Positions 25,021 through 32,911 of a stretch of 37,421 nucleotides of DNA are shown here, piece by piece. Below the pieces are notes generated by a model, which did not search any database, was not told the origin of the DNA, and worked only from the letters and a program-made list of their open reading frames with translations. The DNA is from Candidatus Avimonas faecium. GTDB taxonomy: Bacteria > Bacillota > Clostridia > Oscillospirales > Acutalibacteraceae. The stretch is from contig CAJFQI010000021.1 in assembly GCA_904419005.1 (NCBI GenBank), positions 2,340-39,760 of the forward strand. Reading direction: 5' to 3'. The position numbers were made by a program, and so were the translations under genes. The stretch's first letter is position 1; each line of letters opens with the position of its first letter.

Positions 25021-25059
25021 CGTGCCGCCGGCCGGCGGCGGAAGGGGGAAACAGCGCCC

Positions 25060-25440
25060 ATGCGCGTGATCAATATCGGCGGCGACGCCTATCTGTATCC
25101 GGAAGGGATTTATTCCATGGAGGATTTTGTCGCCTTTGTCAACCTGAGCGGGAACAAATTTGTCCGGATGCGGTGCCTGTACTCGGACAACTGCGTGCCG
25201 CCCTACTTTGTGCGGGAGGACTGCGGCACCTGCTACGTCAACTTCTCCGCCGTCCCGATGATGGAGGAAGCGGAGATCACCCTCCTGTCACGGGAGGAAT
25301 ACGACGCCCGGCTGCGGGAGGTACTGCCCCACTGCTGCCAGGGCTGCGTGGATTTCGACGAAAACGAGGACGATATTTTGGAAGGGCGGCGCAACTACGT
25401 CGGCCTGGACGGCTATTGCCCCTATTACCAGGCATACTAG
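25060..25440 (+). CDS. Eight-cysteine protein of unknown function
   Basis: I do not recognise this 126-residue soluble protein. It has no signal peptide or membrane segment. Eight cysteines (39, 45, 55, 58, 92, 93, 96, 120) include two close clusters, CGTC (55-58) and CCQGC (92-96), suggesting a zinc or iron-sulfur site. Aromatic and acidic residues dominate the rest (PEGIYSMEDFVAFVN, DFDENEDDILEG). The ATG is preceded by GGAAGGGGGAAA. A probable promoter lies upstream, and the acetyltransferase gene starts 11 bp after the stop with its own ribosome site, so the two are almost surely one operon. Coding is supported by start, spacing and even length without frame disruption. Confidence 0.75.
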   Translation: MRVINIGGDAYLYPEGIYSMEDFVAFVNLSGNKFVRMRCLYSDNCVPPYFVREDCGTCYVNFSAVPMMEEAEITLLSREEYDARLREVLPHCCQGCVDFDENEDDILEGRRNYVGLDGYCPYYQAY

Positions 25441-25451
25441 GAGGAGCGGCC

Positions 25452-26015
25452 GTGACGGAAAAAACGGTTAACGCTTTTGAATCCGCGGCCCCGCAGGACG
25501 TCCCGCCGGTGATGCTGCGCCCTTACCGGCCGGAGGACTGCCCGGCGCTGCTGTCTGTGTTTTACCGCGCGGTCCACGAGGCGGAACCGGGGCACGCTGC
25601 CTGCCAGGACGCGTACAGCCGCGCCCAGCGGGACGCCTGGGCCCCGCTCCTGACCGGGAGGAAGGCCGCCGAACGGGAAGCCGCCTGGGCGGCCTCCCTG
25701 GCTGCCCACACGACGCTGGTGGCGGAGGAAGGCAAAACGGGGGCCTCCGTCGGCTTTGCCGACCTGGACGGGGAACAGGGCTACTTGGACCGGCTCTACG
25801 TCCTGCCCGTTTTCCGCGGGCAGGGGATCGCCTCGGCCCTTGTGGAGGCCCTGGAACAGGCCGCCCGTGCCGCCGGCCGGACGCGGATCTTCACCCATGC
25901 CTCGCTGACCGCCCGCCCCTTCTTTGAGCGGCACGGCTATCGGGTCGTCCGTCGGCAGACGGTGGAGCGCCTGGGCGTGCCAATGGAAAACCTGGTTATG
26001 GAAAAGGAACTGTAA
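25452..26015 (+). CDS. GNAT-family N-acetyltransferase
   Basis: This 187-residue cytoplasmic enzyme transfers acetyl from acetyl-CoA to an unknown amine. Acetyl-CoA-binding motif A is LDRLYVLPVFRGQGIASALVE, with the RxxGxA loop at 122-126. The fold starts at LRPYRPEDCPAL and ends with PFFERHGYRVVRR, typical of YafP-like members. A GTG at 25452 follows AGGAGCGGC, 11 bp after the eight-cysteine gene; a longer frame upstream is only that gene's shadow. A terminator hairpin follows at 26080. The substrate cannot be told from sequence. Confidence 0.9.
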   Translation: MTEKTVNAFESAAPQDVPPVMLRPYRPEDCPALLSVFYRAVHEAEPGHAACQDAYSRAQRDAWAPLLTGRKAAEREAAWAASLAAHTTLVAEEGKTGASVGFADLDGEQGYLDRLYVLPVFRGQGIASALVEALEQAARAAGRTRIFTHASLTARPFFERHGYRVVRRQTVERLGVPMENLVMEKEL

Positions 26016-26079
26016 CCGTCCTCCCCCCTCACTGCCGGCCGGATGCGCCCTGAAGCGGCGCCGGCCAGCCTCCCCCAAT

Positions 26080-26110
26080 GCAAAAGGGCCGGCGGAACCG
26101 GCCCTTTTGC
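26080..26110. terminator. Rho-independent terminator after the GNAT gene
   Basis: A perfect 13-bp stem (26080-26092 with 26098-26110) closes a five-base loop, with TTTT at the end of the right arm. The 195 bases from here to the YfhO start hold no gene and no clear promoter. Confidence 0.8.
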
Positions 26111-26304
26111 CGTATGCGAGGGAGCGTGGCACCGCCCCGGTGAGGAAACCGCTGCATTGCCTTGCAAAAAGCGTGACCCGCCGCTCAAAGAATCGCCTGC
26201 TGTACCGCACATTGCCCGGGATCCGCCGGCGTTTGCGATTCCCGTCCCACCGCAGCTCGCCGTCCGTAAAACGGCAGCTATCAACCGTGAGGGAGGAACC
26301 CTGT

Positions 26305-29061
26305 ATGCTTCATCACCCGGCACCGTCACCGGAGGCTTGCCCTCCCGCAGCGCCGATCCCGCCGTCCCCCTGCCGAGGCCGGAAAGGCTTGGCCGCTGCG
26401 GGAGGGCCGCTGGCCGCCTTTTTCCTAACCGGAGCGGTATGGGCTGCCGTGCTGATCCTCTTTCAGGCCGCGCCCTTTGGGGAGCGCTCCCTGCTGATCA
26501 CCGACCTGGCGCAGCAGTATATCGAATACCATACCGCTCTGTACGATGCGGTTCGGGGCGGCGGGAGCCTGCTGTACACCTGGAACGGCGGGTTGGGGAT
26601 GAACTTCGTCGGCCTGTTTGCCTATTATCTTGCCAGCCCGTTTACCGGGCTGATCCTGCTGTTTCCCCGGGCGCTGCTGCCGGAAGCGGTGCTGCTGATC
26701 CTTTCCCTCAAGCTCTGCGGCTCCGCGCTGACTATGGCGGTCTTCCTGCGGCAGGGCGCGGGGGTCCGGGGGCCGGCAGGCCCGCTTTTTGCCGCTTTTT
26801 ATGCCCTGTCCGGCTATACGGCCGCATTTTTCTTCAACCTGATGTGGTTTGACGCGGTCCTCCTGCTGCCGCTGGTGCTGCTGGGGGTGCGGCATCTGGC
26901 GGATACCGGACGGATCGCCCCGCTTGCCGCCGCCTATACGGCGCTCTTCCTATCCAATTATTATACCGCGTACATGGCCGGCGTCTTCAGCCTGCTGTTC
27001 CTGCTGGCCCTTTGCTATATCCGAGGCGATTCCCTGCGGGACGGCCTGCACCGGGTCCTCCGCCTGGCAGGCGCTGCCGCGATCGCCGCGGGGCTGGGGG
27101 CGTTCCTCCTTCTTCCCGCCTATCTGGCGCTGCGGGAAAGCCAGGGCGGCGCCGGGCTGGCGCTGGGCGGCCTCAGCCTTGCAGTGGATCCCTTGACCCT
27201 GCTGAGCAAGTTCTCCTTCGGCGCCTACGATTCCGTCACCGGCACCGGGACGCCGAACCTGTACTGCGGGATCCTGGTGATGGGGCTGCTGCCGGCCTGC
27301 CTCCTCCACCGCGGGATCCCCCGGAGGGAAAAAATCGCCGGCGGGGCGCTCGCCGGCCTGCTGCTGCTCTGCATGATGGTGACCCCGCTGAATATCCTTT
27401 GGCACGGCGGCCAGCCGCCGGTCTGGTTTCCCGGCCGGTACGCCTTCTGCCTGCTATTCCTTCTTGTTGCGGCGGCGGCACGGGCCTTTTCCCGGCCGCA
27501 GGGGCTGGAGCGCTGGCATATCCTGGCCGGCTTCGGCTTTTCCGCCGTGCTGATGCTGGCCGCCAAGCTCCCCGACGGGCTCTTCCCGGGAGTGGCCGCC
27601 CCCTTCCCCGGGCGGCTGGCGGCCACCCTCCTGCTTCTCTCTCTGTACGCCGCCCTCCTGCTGCTGTACAAGGGCAAGCGGCGTTTTATAAAAAACGCCG
27701 CGCTGGCGCTTTTAGCCGTGGCCGTGCCTCTGGAGCTGGCGGGCAACACGCTGGCCACCCTCCGCTCCCTGGACGAGGAGCTGGGATTTCAGGCGCGCAG
27801 CACCTTCGCGTCCTATCTGGAAAAGACGGAAAAGCAGGCCGGGCAGGTTGCAGCGCTCGCCCGTGAAGAGGGGGAGGCCGGGGCTTTCTACCGGGTTGAG
27901 GACCGCACTCCCTACAATCCCAACGACGGTCTGGTCCGCGGCTTGCCCGCACTCAGCCACTACAGCTCGCTGTCCCGGCGGGAAACCTTCCGCTTCCTAA
28001 AGAACCTGGGGCTCGCCGTCTCCTCCGGGGATAAGCTGCTGCGGTACGGCGGCTCCACCTCGGCGCTGGATGCCATACTCGGCGTGCGGGCGGTGTTCGC
28101 GCCGCAGGAGCTCCGCCCCGGGATGCAGCCGGCCGGATGGGGCAGCGGGCTGAGCGAGGCCCTGTGGATCAACCGCAACGCCCTCCCCCTGGCCTATTTT
28201 TCAGACGAGGCGGTGCTTTCCCTTTCCGCCGAGGCAAAGGAGGGGCCTTTCGCCTTGCAAAACGCTTTGTTTGCCGGGCTGGGCGGGGAGGCGTGGGAGG
28301 ACGCCCTCTTCTACCGCCCTCTCTCCGCGGAAATCCGCTGCGTCGGGGGCGCGATGGCGCCGCTGAAAGAGCCGGAATCGTCCCCGGCGCCCTTGACGGC
28401 CGCGGTTTCGGTGACAGAGGACGGCGCCCGCCTGGAAATCGCCATAGAAAACCCGGACAGGCAGCATGTCCTGCTCTATTTGGCGAACACCCTGCCGGAA
28501 AATTCCCCGGTCTATGTGAACGGCCGGCCGCTCAACGGCTATGGCGAATGGATGGTCCGCGGGGTTATGGACCTGGGGGAACAGCCGGCCGGCACCGTCA
28601 AGGTTTCCATCCCCCTGTCGAAAAGCGGCGCTGAAATCGGCGAGGTATGGGCCGCCGGCTTTGACCAAGCGCTGTTCGATTCCTTGATCGCCGCGCTGCG
28701 GCAGGGGACGCCCTCCCGGCTGGAGGTCACCGGCACGGAGGTTTCGGCGGAGATCACCGCGCCAAGGGATGGGTTGCTTTTCACGTCCATCCCCTGCGAC
28801 GAGGGGTGGACCGCCTGGGTGGACGGGGAACCGGCTGCGGTGGAAAATGTGGCGGAGGCGTTCCTCTGCATCCCCGTCAGCCAAGGCGCGCACCGGGTCA
28901 CCCTCCGCTTTTTCCCAAAGGGCCTGGCGGCCGGCGCGGCCGTAAGCGGGCTGACCGCCCTGCTCTGCACGGCGGCGGCCCTTTGGCGGCGCCGGCAAAA
29001 AAAGCGGGCGCCGGCGGGCACGGATATCCTTTCGGCGGATTTCCCCGCCGGTCAAAGGTAG
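26305..29061 (+). CDS. YfhO-family polytopic membrane protein
   Basis: This 918-residue integral membrane protein has about 12-14 transmembrane helices in its first 500 residues and an extracellular domain followed by a last helix near 885-905. The early motif SLLITDLAQQYIEYHTALYD, then TWNGGLGMNFVG and LSNYYTAYMAG, are typical of YfhO. The C-terminal DEGWTAWVDGEPA region matches the family's end. YfhO proteins have a GT-C glycosyltransferase fold and in B. subtilis and Listeria are linked to teichoic-acid glycosylation. The ATG at 26305 has GGGAGGAACC upstream. It follows a terminator and probably has its own promoter. Its 3' end overlaps the convergent gene by 10 bp. Confidence 0.93.
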   Translation: MLHHPAPSPEACPPAAPIPPSPCRGRKGLAAAGGPLAAFFLTGAVWAAVLILFQAAPFGERSLLITDLAQQYIEYHTALYDAVRGGGSLLYTWNGGLGMNFVGLFAYYLASPFTGLILLFPRALLPEAVLLILSLKLCGSALTMAVFLRQGAGVRGPAGPLFAAFYALSGYTAAFFFNLMWFDAVLLLPLVLLGVRHLADTGRIAPLAAAYTALFLSNYYTAYMAGVFSLLFLLALCYIRGDSLRDGLHRVLRLAGAAAIAAGLGAFLLLPAYLALRESQGGAGLALGGLSLAVDPLTLLSKFSFGAYDSVTGTGTPNLYCGILVMGLLPACLLHRGIPRREKIAGGALAGLLLLCMMVTPLNILWHGGQPPVWFPGRYAFCLLFLLVAAAARAFSRPQGLERWHILAGFGFSAVLMLAAKLPDGLFPGVAAPFPGRLAATLLLLSLYAALLLLYKGKRRFIKNAALALLAVAVPLELAGNTLATLRSLDEELGFQARSTFASYLEKTEKQAGQVAALAREEGEAGAFYRVEDRTPYNPNDGLVRGLPALSHYSSLSRRETFRFLKNLGLAVSSGDKLLRYGGSTSALDAILGVRAVFAPQELRPGMQPAGWGSGLSEALWINRNALPLAYFSDEAVLSLSAEAKEGPFALQNALFAGLGGEAWEDALFYRPLSAEIRCVGGAMAPLKEPESSPAPLTAAVSVTEDGARLEIAIENPDRQHVLLYLANTLPENSPVYVNGRPLNGYGEWMVRGVMDLGEQPAGTVKVSIPLSKSGAEIGEVWAAGFDQALFDSLIAALRQGTPSRLEVTGTEVSAEITAPRDGLLFTSIPCDEGWTAWVDGEPAAVENVAEAFLCIPVSQGAHRVTLRFFPKGLAAGAAVSGLTALLCTAAALWRRRQKKRAPAGTDILSADFPAGQR

Positions 29062-29774
29062 GGCTTGCCGCCGCGGTTGGAATAATATACCTGAAACAAA
29101 TGCGGCCCCCGGATCATGGCCCTTGCTGCGGCCAAAAGGGCGACGAAGGACGGATTGGGGAAGAAACGGTAAAATTCCTGCACGCCGTCGTCCCCCTCGA
29201 TTTCCGACTCTTGGAGCAGCCCATAGCCGCATAACCGCCGGGCGATCCGCTCGGCATCCTCTTCCGCCAGCGAAAGCTCCCGTTCCAAAAAGCGCCGAGT
29301 AAAGGGCTTGCCGTCCCTGCCGTAAAGCAGGAACAGGGCGTCCAGCACCTTCGGCTCCCCCAGCAAGGCAAAAAACACCGTATAGTCCTCCTTGGGCAGC
29401 AGGCCGCTCCTCCATCCGCCCTCCGGTTCCGGCATCAGCAGGAAATACGGCAGCGCGGCCGACAGGGAAAAGAGGCTTATGCCGCTGGGAAACAGGATCT
29501 GCGAATAGACGTCCGGCTCCTGCGTCCGTACGTCCTCCCAGGAGAAGTCCTCGATCCGCGCCTCTCCGGACAGGGCCTTTTCAATGGCCCAGCAATAGTC
29601 GATCGCCGTTTGGAAGCGCCGGTCCTCCGGTTCCCCGGCAATGTGCTTCGCCATCTCCTCCTTCAAGCCGCCGTAGTCCGCGGCACGGCGTCCAAACAGG
29701 GTGTCAACGGCGACGCCGAAAAAATCCGCGACCGTCGGCAGGAGCTCGGTATCCGGCAGCCCGCCGTATAGCAC
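29052..29774 (-). CDS. XRE-type regulator lacking its N-terminal DNA-binding helices
   Basis: The open frame of 240 residues begins (GTG) at LPDTELLPTVADFFGVAVDTLFGR, the last helices of an HTH_3 domain. The 40 or so residues before it, with the recognition helix, are absent. Only about 40 bases separate this start from the terminator of the upstream Nudix gene, and I see no ribosome site. The C-terminal part (to KPYL) has a winged-helix-like look (LDALFLLYGRDGKPFTRRFLERELSL, IARRLCGYGLLQESE). I infer a gene truncated at its 5' end by deletion, probably a pseudogene or a regulator relic. It converges on YfhO and overlaps it by 10 bp. Confidence 0.55.
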   Translation of the reverse strand: MLYGGLPDTELLPTVADFFGVAVDTLFGRRAADYGGLKEEMAKHIAGEPEDRRFQTAIDYCWAIEKALSGEARIEDFSWEDVRTQEPDVYSQILFPSGISLFSLSAALPYFLLMPEPEGGWRSGLLPKEDYTVFFALLGEPKVLDALFLLYGRDGKPFTRRFLERELSLAEEDAERIARRLCGYGLLQESEIEGDDGVQEFYRFFPNPSFVALLAAARAMIRGPHLFQVYYSNRGGKPYL

Positions 29775-29812
29775 AACCGATGGTTGATAACCGGGGTGCA
29801 GTAATCCTGCCG

Positions 29813-29853
29813 AAAAAGCGGGAGGGGAAAACGACTATCGTTTCCCCTCCCGC
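29813..29853 (-). terminator. Rho-independent terminator of the Nudix operon
   Basis: On the minus strand, a stem of about 15 bp with one bulged A (29818-29833 with 29839-29853) runs into five T (29813-29817). It closes the leftward GNAT-Nudix operon just downstream of the Nudix stop. Confidence 0.85.
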
Positions 29854-29877
29854 CCGGACTTTTCGCAAGTGATGTCC

Positions 29878-30345
29878 TCAAGCTTCCGGTTCATCCAGCC
29901 GCCGCGCCGCCCGGACCGCCCTCTCCCACAGCAGGGGCTGGATCTGCGGATAGGTGTTCGGCAGGGGCAGGGCGCCGTCCGGCGCGGGCAGAGCCCGCAC
30001 CTCGGCCATTTCGCTCGGCGGAAGCGCCTCCCGGCGGGACACGCGCGCCAAAAAAAGCATCCCATAGTTCGGCTCGGCCTGCTCCGGCCCGTCGGCGCCC
30101 AGCACGGAATACACACACAGCGGAATCAGCTCCGCCTCGCACGCGCCGGTTTCCTCCCACAGCTCCCGCCGGGCGGCGTCCCGGATGTCCTCCCCCGGCT
30201 CCCGGTGGCCGCCGGGCATTTCCCAGGTTTGGCGGCGGCGATGACGGCAGAAAAGCCACCGCTGCCCTTCCTGCGCGGCGATCACCGCGTATTTGAGGCG
30301 TTCGTTTGCTACCGCATCCAGCGGATGAAAGGCCACCTTGACCAA
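29878..30345 (-). CDS. Nudix hydrolase (MutT-like)
   Basis: This 155-residue enzyme should hydrolyse a nucleoside diphosphate linked to another group. The Nudix box is complete (GHREPGED, then RELWEETGA, residues 46-68) and the flanking strands (YAVIAAQEGQRWLFCRH, WEMPGG) resemble 8-oxo-dGTP pyrophosphatase types. The start is TTG at 30345 with GGAGGG upstream; an open frame to 30603 has no ribosome site. It follows the AAC(6')-Ii-like gene by about 105 bp and ends at a terminator. Substrate cannot be fixed from sequence. Confidence 0.9.
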   Translation of the reverse strand: MVKVAFHPLDAVANERLKYAVIAAQEGQRWLFCRHRRRQTWEMPGGHREPGEDIRDAARRELWEETGACEAELIPLCVYSVLGADGPEQAEPNYGMLFLARVSRREALPPSEMAEVRALPAPDGALPLPNTYPQIQPLLWERAVRAARRLDEPEA

Positions 30346-30449
30346 TAGAATCCCTCCAGTCCCGGCTTCCGCGCCGGTTTGCCGTCCCGCGTCCCCGGAC
30401 CGCTCTTCTTCCGGCGCTGCGGGGGATGTGAAGTCCCGCCGAACGGTAT

Positions 30450-30998
30450 TCACTTCCGGCGGCCCAGGCGCTTGGCCATCAGGATATCCGGCCGGCCGGA
30501 GCCGTTGGCATCCGGCACCACGCCAATAATGGTATACCCGCATTTTTCGTAAAACGAATAGGGATGCCCCTTTAAGTTGCGGATATCCCGGATCTTTTCC
30601 CAAAGGTTTTCGTACAGGTCGCAGCCGGAAAGGCTGGTCGCCCCCGTTTCGTCGTCCGTCCCCAGCATCATGGTGAGGGCGCCGCGGGCCTTTGCCGCCC
30701 TCTCCATCGCGGCGACCAGCCGCTTGCCGATGCCTTTGCCCTGCTCCGATTTTTTGACCACCAGCGGATGCAGCTCCCAGACGTTTCCATCGTAATCGGG
30801 CAGCCCCCCTGCCAGGCCGACGACGTTGTTTTTCTCGTCAACGGCGATCAGGCAGACCCGGTTTTTCGCCAGCAGCGTGCCGATTTCCGCCCGGGCGATC
30901 TCCATGGCCGGCCACGCCGCAAAATTTTCCACCAACAGCTCCGCCGCCTGCCGCCGATGCCGGCGGTTTTGCGGATCCAGCGCAATAATCGTTACCAT
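30450..30998 (-). CDS. GNAT acetyltransferase, AAC(6')-Ii-like
   Basis: This 182-residue acetyltransferase has the same length as Enterococcus faecium AAC(6')-Ii and shares its marks: WELHPLVV (74-81), QGKGIG for acetyl-CoA (86-91), LGTDDE (112-117), TSLSGCDLYE (121-130), then HPYSFYEKCGY and GVVPDANGSGRPDI. AAC(6')-Ii acetylates the 6'-amine of aminoglycosides, and similar chromosomal genes occur widely in Firmicutes. AAAGGAGGAGGG precedes the ATG. Resistance is not shown by sequence; the natural substrate may differ. It overlaps the putative zinc-ribbon frame that begins at 31311. Confidence 0.9.
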   Translation of the reverse strand: MVTIIALDPQNRRHRRQAAELLVENFAAWPAMEIARAEIGTLLAKNRVCLIAVDEKNNVVGLAGGLPDYDGNVWELHPLVVKKSEQGKGIGKRLVAAMERAAKARGALTMMLGTDDETGATSLSGCDLYENLWEKIRDIRNLKGHPYSFYEKCGYTIIGVVPDANGSGRPDILMAKRLGRRK

Positions 30999-31311
30999 AT
31001 CGTCCCTCCTCCTTTCGCCGAGGCCTCCTCCGACGCCGCACCCGGCGGCGCGGATGCTCCTGCCGCTCCGCCGGAACCGGCCGCGGCTCTGCGTCGGGGA
31101 CTTTCCCGGCGCCGGCGGGGACCCATCCCCCGCAGCGCAGGCAGCGCCGGGCCCCGTCCGGCTCTCCGGGCAGGGGCAGCTCCGCCCCGCAGGCCGGGCA
31201 AAAAAGACGTCCCTGCTCTTTCAAGCGTTCCAGCCGCTGCTTTCGCAGCAGCCGGCCCGGATACGCCGTGCGGTAATCGCGGCCGATGCCCGCTCCCCCG
31301 CTGTCTGCCAT
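30838..31311 (-). CDS. Possible small zinc-ribbon protein, end uncertain
   Basis: An ATG at 31311 with GGAGGCGGCG upstream starts a frame with MADSGGAGIGRDYRTAYPGR, then a zinc ribbon FCPACGAELPLP with CLRCGGWVP. Beyond about residue 75 the composition is arginine-rich (RRRVRRRRRPRR) and the frame runs 160 bases into the AAC(6')-Ii-like gene in another phase, which is suspicious. The true protein probably ends near 31020, by frameshift or by a readable stop I have misjudged. A consensus promoter at 31386-31414 supports transcription through here. A short zinc-ribbon protein is my best reading; it could be chance. Confidence 0.45.
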   Translation of the reverse strand: MADSGGAGIGRDYRTAYPGRLLRKQRLERLKEQGRLFCPACGAELPLPGEPDGARRCLRCGGWVPAGAGKVPDAEPRPVPAERQEHPRRRVRRRRRPRRKEEGRYGNDYCAGSAKPPASAAGGGAVGGKFCGVAGHGDRPGGNRHAAGEKPGLPDRR

Positions 31312-31385
31312 ACGCCGCCTCCTGCCATCGCCGGGGGAAGGCGCGTTCCGCGCCCTTCCGCCCGACGTTTTTCTCGCATAACTGT

Positions 31386-31414
31386 ATTATACCAATCCCG
31401 CCGAATCCTGGCAA
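31386..31414 (-). promoter_or_regulatory. Consensus sigma-A promoter for the zinc-ribbon/GNAT/Nudix operon
   Basis: On the minus strand TTGCCA (31409-31414) and TATAAT (31386-31391) are exactly 17 bases apart, about 75 bases before the ATG at 31311. Confidence 0.88.
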
Positions 31415-31656
31415 GGCGTTCCGGCCGGGGAAAGGGCATCCTCCCGTACCGGACAGCAGCGCCCGCAGCGGCCGTTGAAAGGGACCTGAAGCCGCCGGCA
31501 ATTCTTATTTTTTCTTAATCCGGAATTTGGGGATACAAAATCCATAAAAAATATAGTATACTAAAAAGCTGTAAGCGCTCCGTGCCAGCCAGGCATGCCT
31601 GCCGCGGAAGCCCTGGAATTGCCGTGTATTTCCCGAAAAAGCGAGGTTATGCATTG
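31415..31656 (+). promoter_or_regulatory. Upstream region of the D,D-carboxypeptidase gene with a weak promoter and cre-like site
   Basis: The intergenic stretch holds no gene. A probable -10, TATACT, lies at 31557-31562 in an A/T-rich run, without a clear -35. TGTAAGCGCTCCGT (31570-31583) follows and resembles the catabolite-response element with two mismatches; it would sit over the start site. Either could be chance. Confidence 0.35.
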
Positions 31657-32709
31657 ATGAAAAAACAAACGCCCCGATCGGCCGCCGCAGCCAGGCGGAA
31701 AAAGCGCCTGTGGAAACGGCGGATCGCCGTGATCGCGCTGCTTCTGGTCATCGTCCTTCTGCTTGCCGCAGTCGGATGGCTTCTCGTCCGCGGCTTAACC
31801 GAAGCGGTTTCCACCGGCGACGAGCCGGTATCCGGCTCGCCCTCCACTACCGCAGCGGAGACGCCTACCACCACCGCCAAGCCGACCTATCCCACCATCG
31901 CCGTAACCGCCCCGCTCACCACGCCCCGCATCGTCCTTTATGATGTTACGCACGATACCGTGTTATACAGCAAGGATGCGGAGGAAAGGTGCTACCCGGC
32001 CAGCCTGACCAAGCTGCTGACCGCGACGGTGGCGACCGAGCTCTGCGGCCCGGAGGAGGAATTCACGGTGGGGACGGAGCTGTCTCTGGTGCAGCCGTTT
32101 TCCAGCTTGGCAAATTTGCAGCAGGGGTACCGCCTGACCCGGGATATGATCCTTGACGCTCTGCTGCTGCCCTCCGGCAATGACGCCGCTTATGTGATCG
32201 CCGCCCATCTCGGGCGCAAGATTGCCGAGGACGACACGCTCAGCGATGTGGACGCGGTGCGGGTATTTGTTAACAGGATGAACGACGAATTGATTGAAAT
32301 CGGCGCTACAAGCAGCCATTTCAGCAATCCGGACGGGTATTATTCCCCCGATCATTATACCACCGCTAACGACATGCTGCTCATCGCCAAAAACGCCATG
32401 CAGTACGACAACATCCGCGAAGCGGTCTCCAAGACCTCGGTGAGCTACGTCCTGCCTTCCGGGCAGAGCGTCTCCTGGAGCAACTCCAACGAACTGATCA
32501 ATCCCTCCAGCCCGTACTATTTTGAAGGGGCGACTGGGATGAAGACCGGCTTTACCAACGAAGCCGGGCATTGCGTAGTGGCCAGCGCCACCCGCAATGG
32601 TGCGGAAATGATTGCCGTCGTCATGGGGGGCTTGTCCGCCGACCAGCGCTGGAGCGACGCGGTCGCCCTGCTGAACGAAGGCTTTGCTGCGGAGGCATCC
32701 CATCAGTAA
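31657..32709 (+). CDS. D-alanyl-D-alanine carboxypeptidase (PBP5/DacF type)
   Basis: This 350-residue penicillin-binding protein trims the last D-Ala from peptidoglycan stem peptides outside the membrane. It has a basic N-terminus and one transmembrane helix at about 23-45, then a Thr/Pro-rich stalk. The serine-transpeptidase motifs are present: ASLTK (Ser116, Lys119), SGN (173-175) and KTG (296-298). It lacks the C-terminal PBP5_C domain and amphipathic anchor of PBP5, so anchoring is by the N-terminal helix. The start is the ATG at 31657; an in-frame frame from 31582 lacks a ribosome site. A strong terminator follows. Confidence 0.94.
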   Translation: MKKQTPRSAAAARRKKRLWKRRIAVIALLLVIVLLLAAVGWLLVRGLTEAVSTGDEPVSGSPSTTAAETPTTTAKPTYPTIAVTAPLTTPRIVLYDVTHDTVLYSKDAEERCYPASLTKLLTATVATELCGPEEEFTVGTELSLVQPFSSLANLQQGYRLTRDMILDALLLPSGNDAAYVIAAHLGRKIAEDDTLSDVDAVRVFVNRMNDELIEIGATSSHFSNPDGYYSPDHYTTANDMLLIAKNAMQYDNIREAVSKTSVSYVLPSGQSVSWSNSNELINPSSPYYFEGATGMKTGFTNEAGHCVVASATRNGAEMIAVVMGGLSADQRWSDAVALLNEGFAAEASHQ

Positions 32710-32730
32710 CCGATGGGATCAGCAGTCGAG

Positions 32731-32769
32731 AAAGCGCCGTCCCCGGGGATCCCCGGGGACGGCGCTTTT
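32731..32769. terminator. Strong terminator after the D,D-carboxypeptidase
   Basis: A near-perfect 18-bp stem (32731-32748 with 32751-32768) ends in TTTT on the + strand. The same hairpin probably serves the convergent gene ending at 32912. A small GATGGGATC-type hairpin overlaps the preceding stop. Confidence 0.9.
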
Positions 32770-32911
32770 CTGCGTCTATCCTTGTGTGCCTGCGTCCTCC
32801 CGCCCGTTCCTCCGGTTCCAGAACCCGGCCGGTCTTCCTCAGGCGGCAGAGGGTACGCCGCATACACCCTTTTCATCATCCCGCGATCCAGCGCAGGCGG
32901 GTTTTCCTCCC

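Noticed and set aside
31570-31583. Catabolite-response element before the D,D-carboxypeptidase gene
   Set aside because: Two mismatches in the core and no reason for sugar control of this gene; kept only as a low-confidence note.
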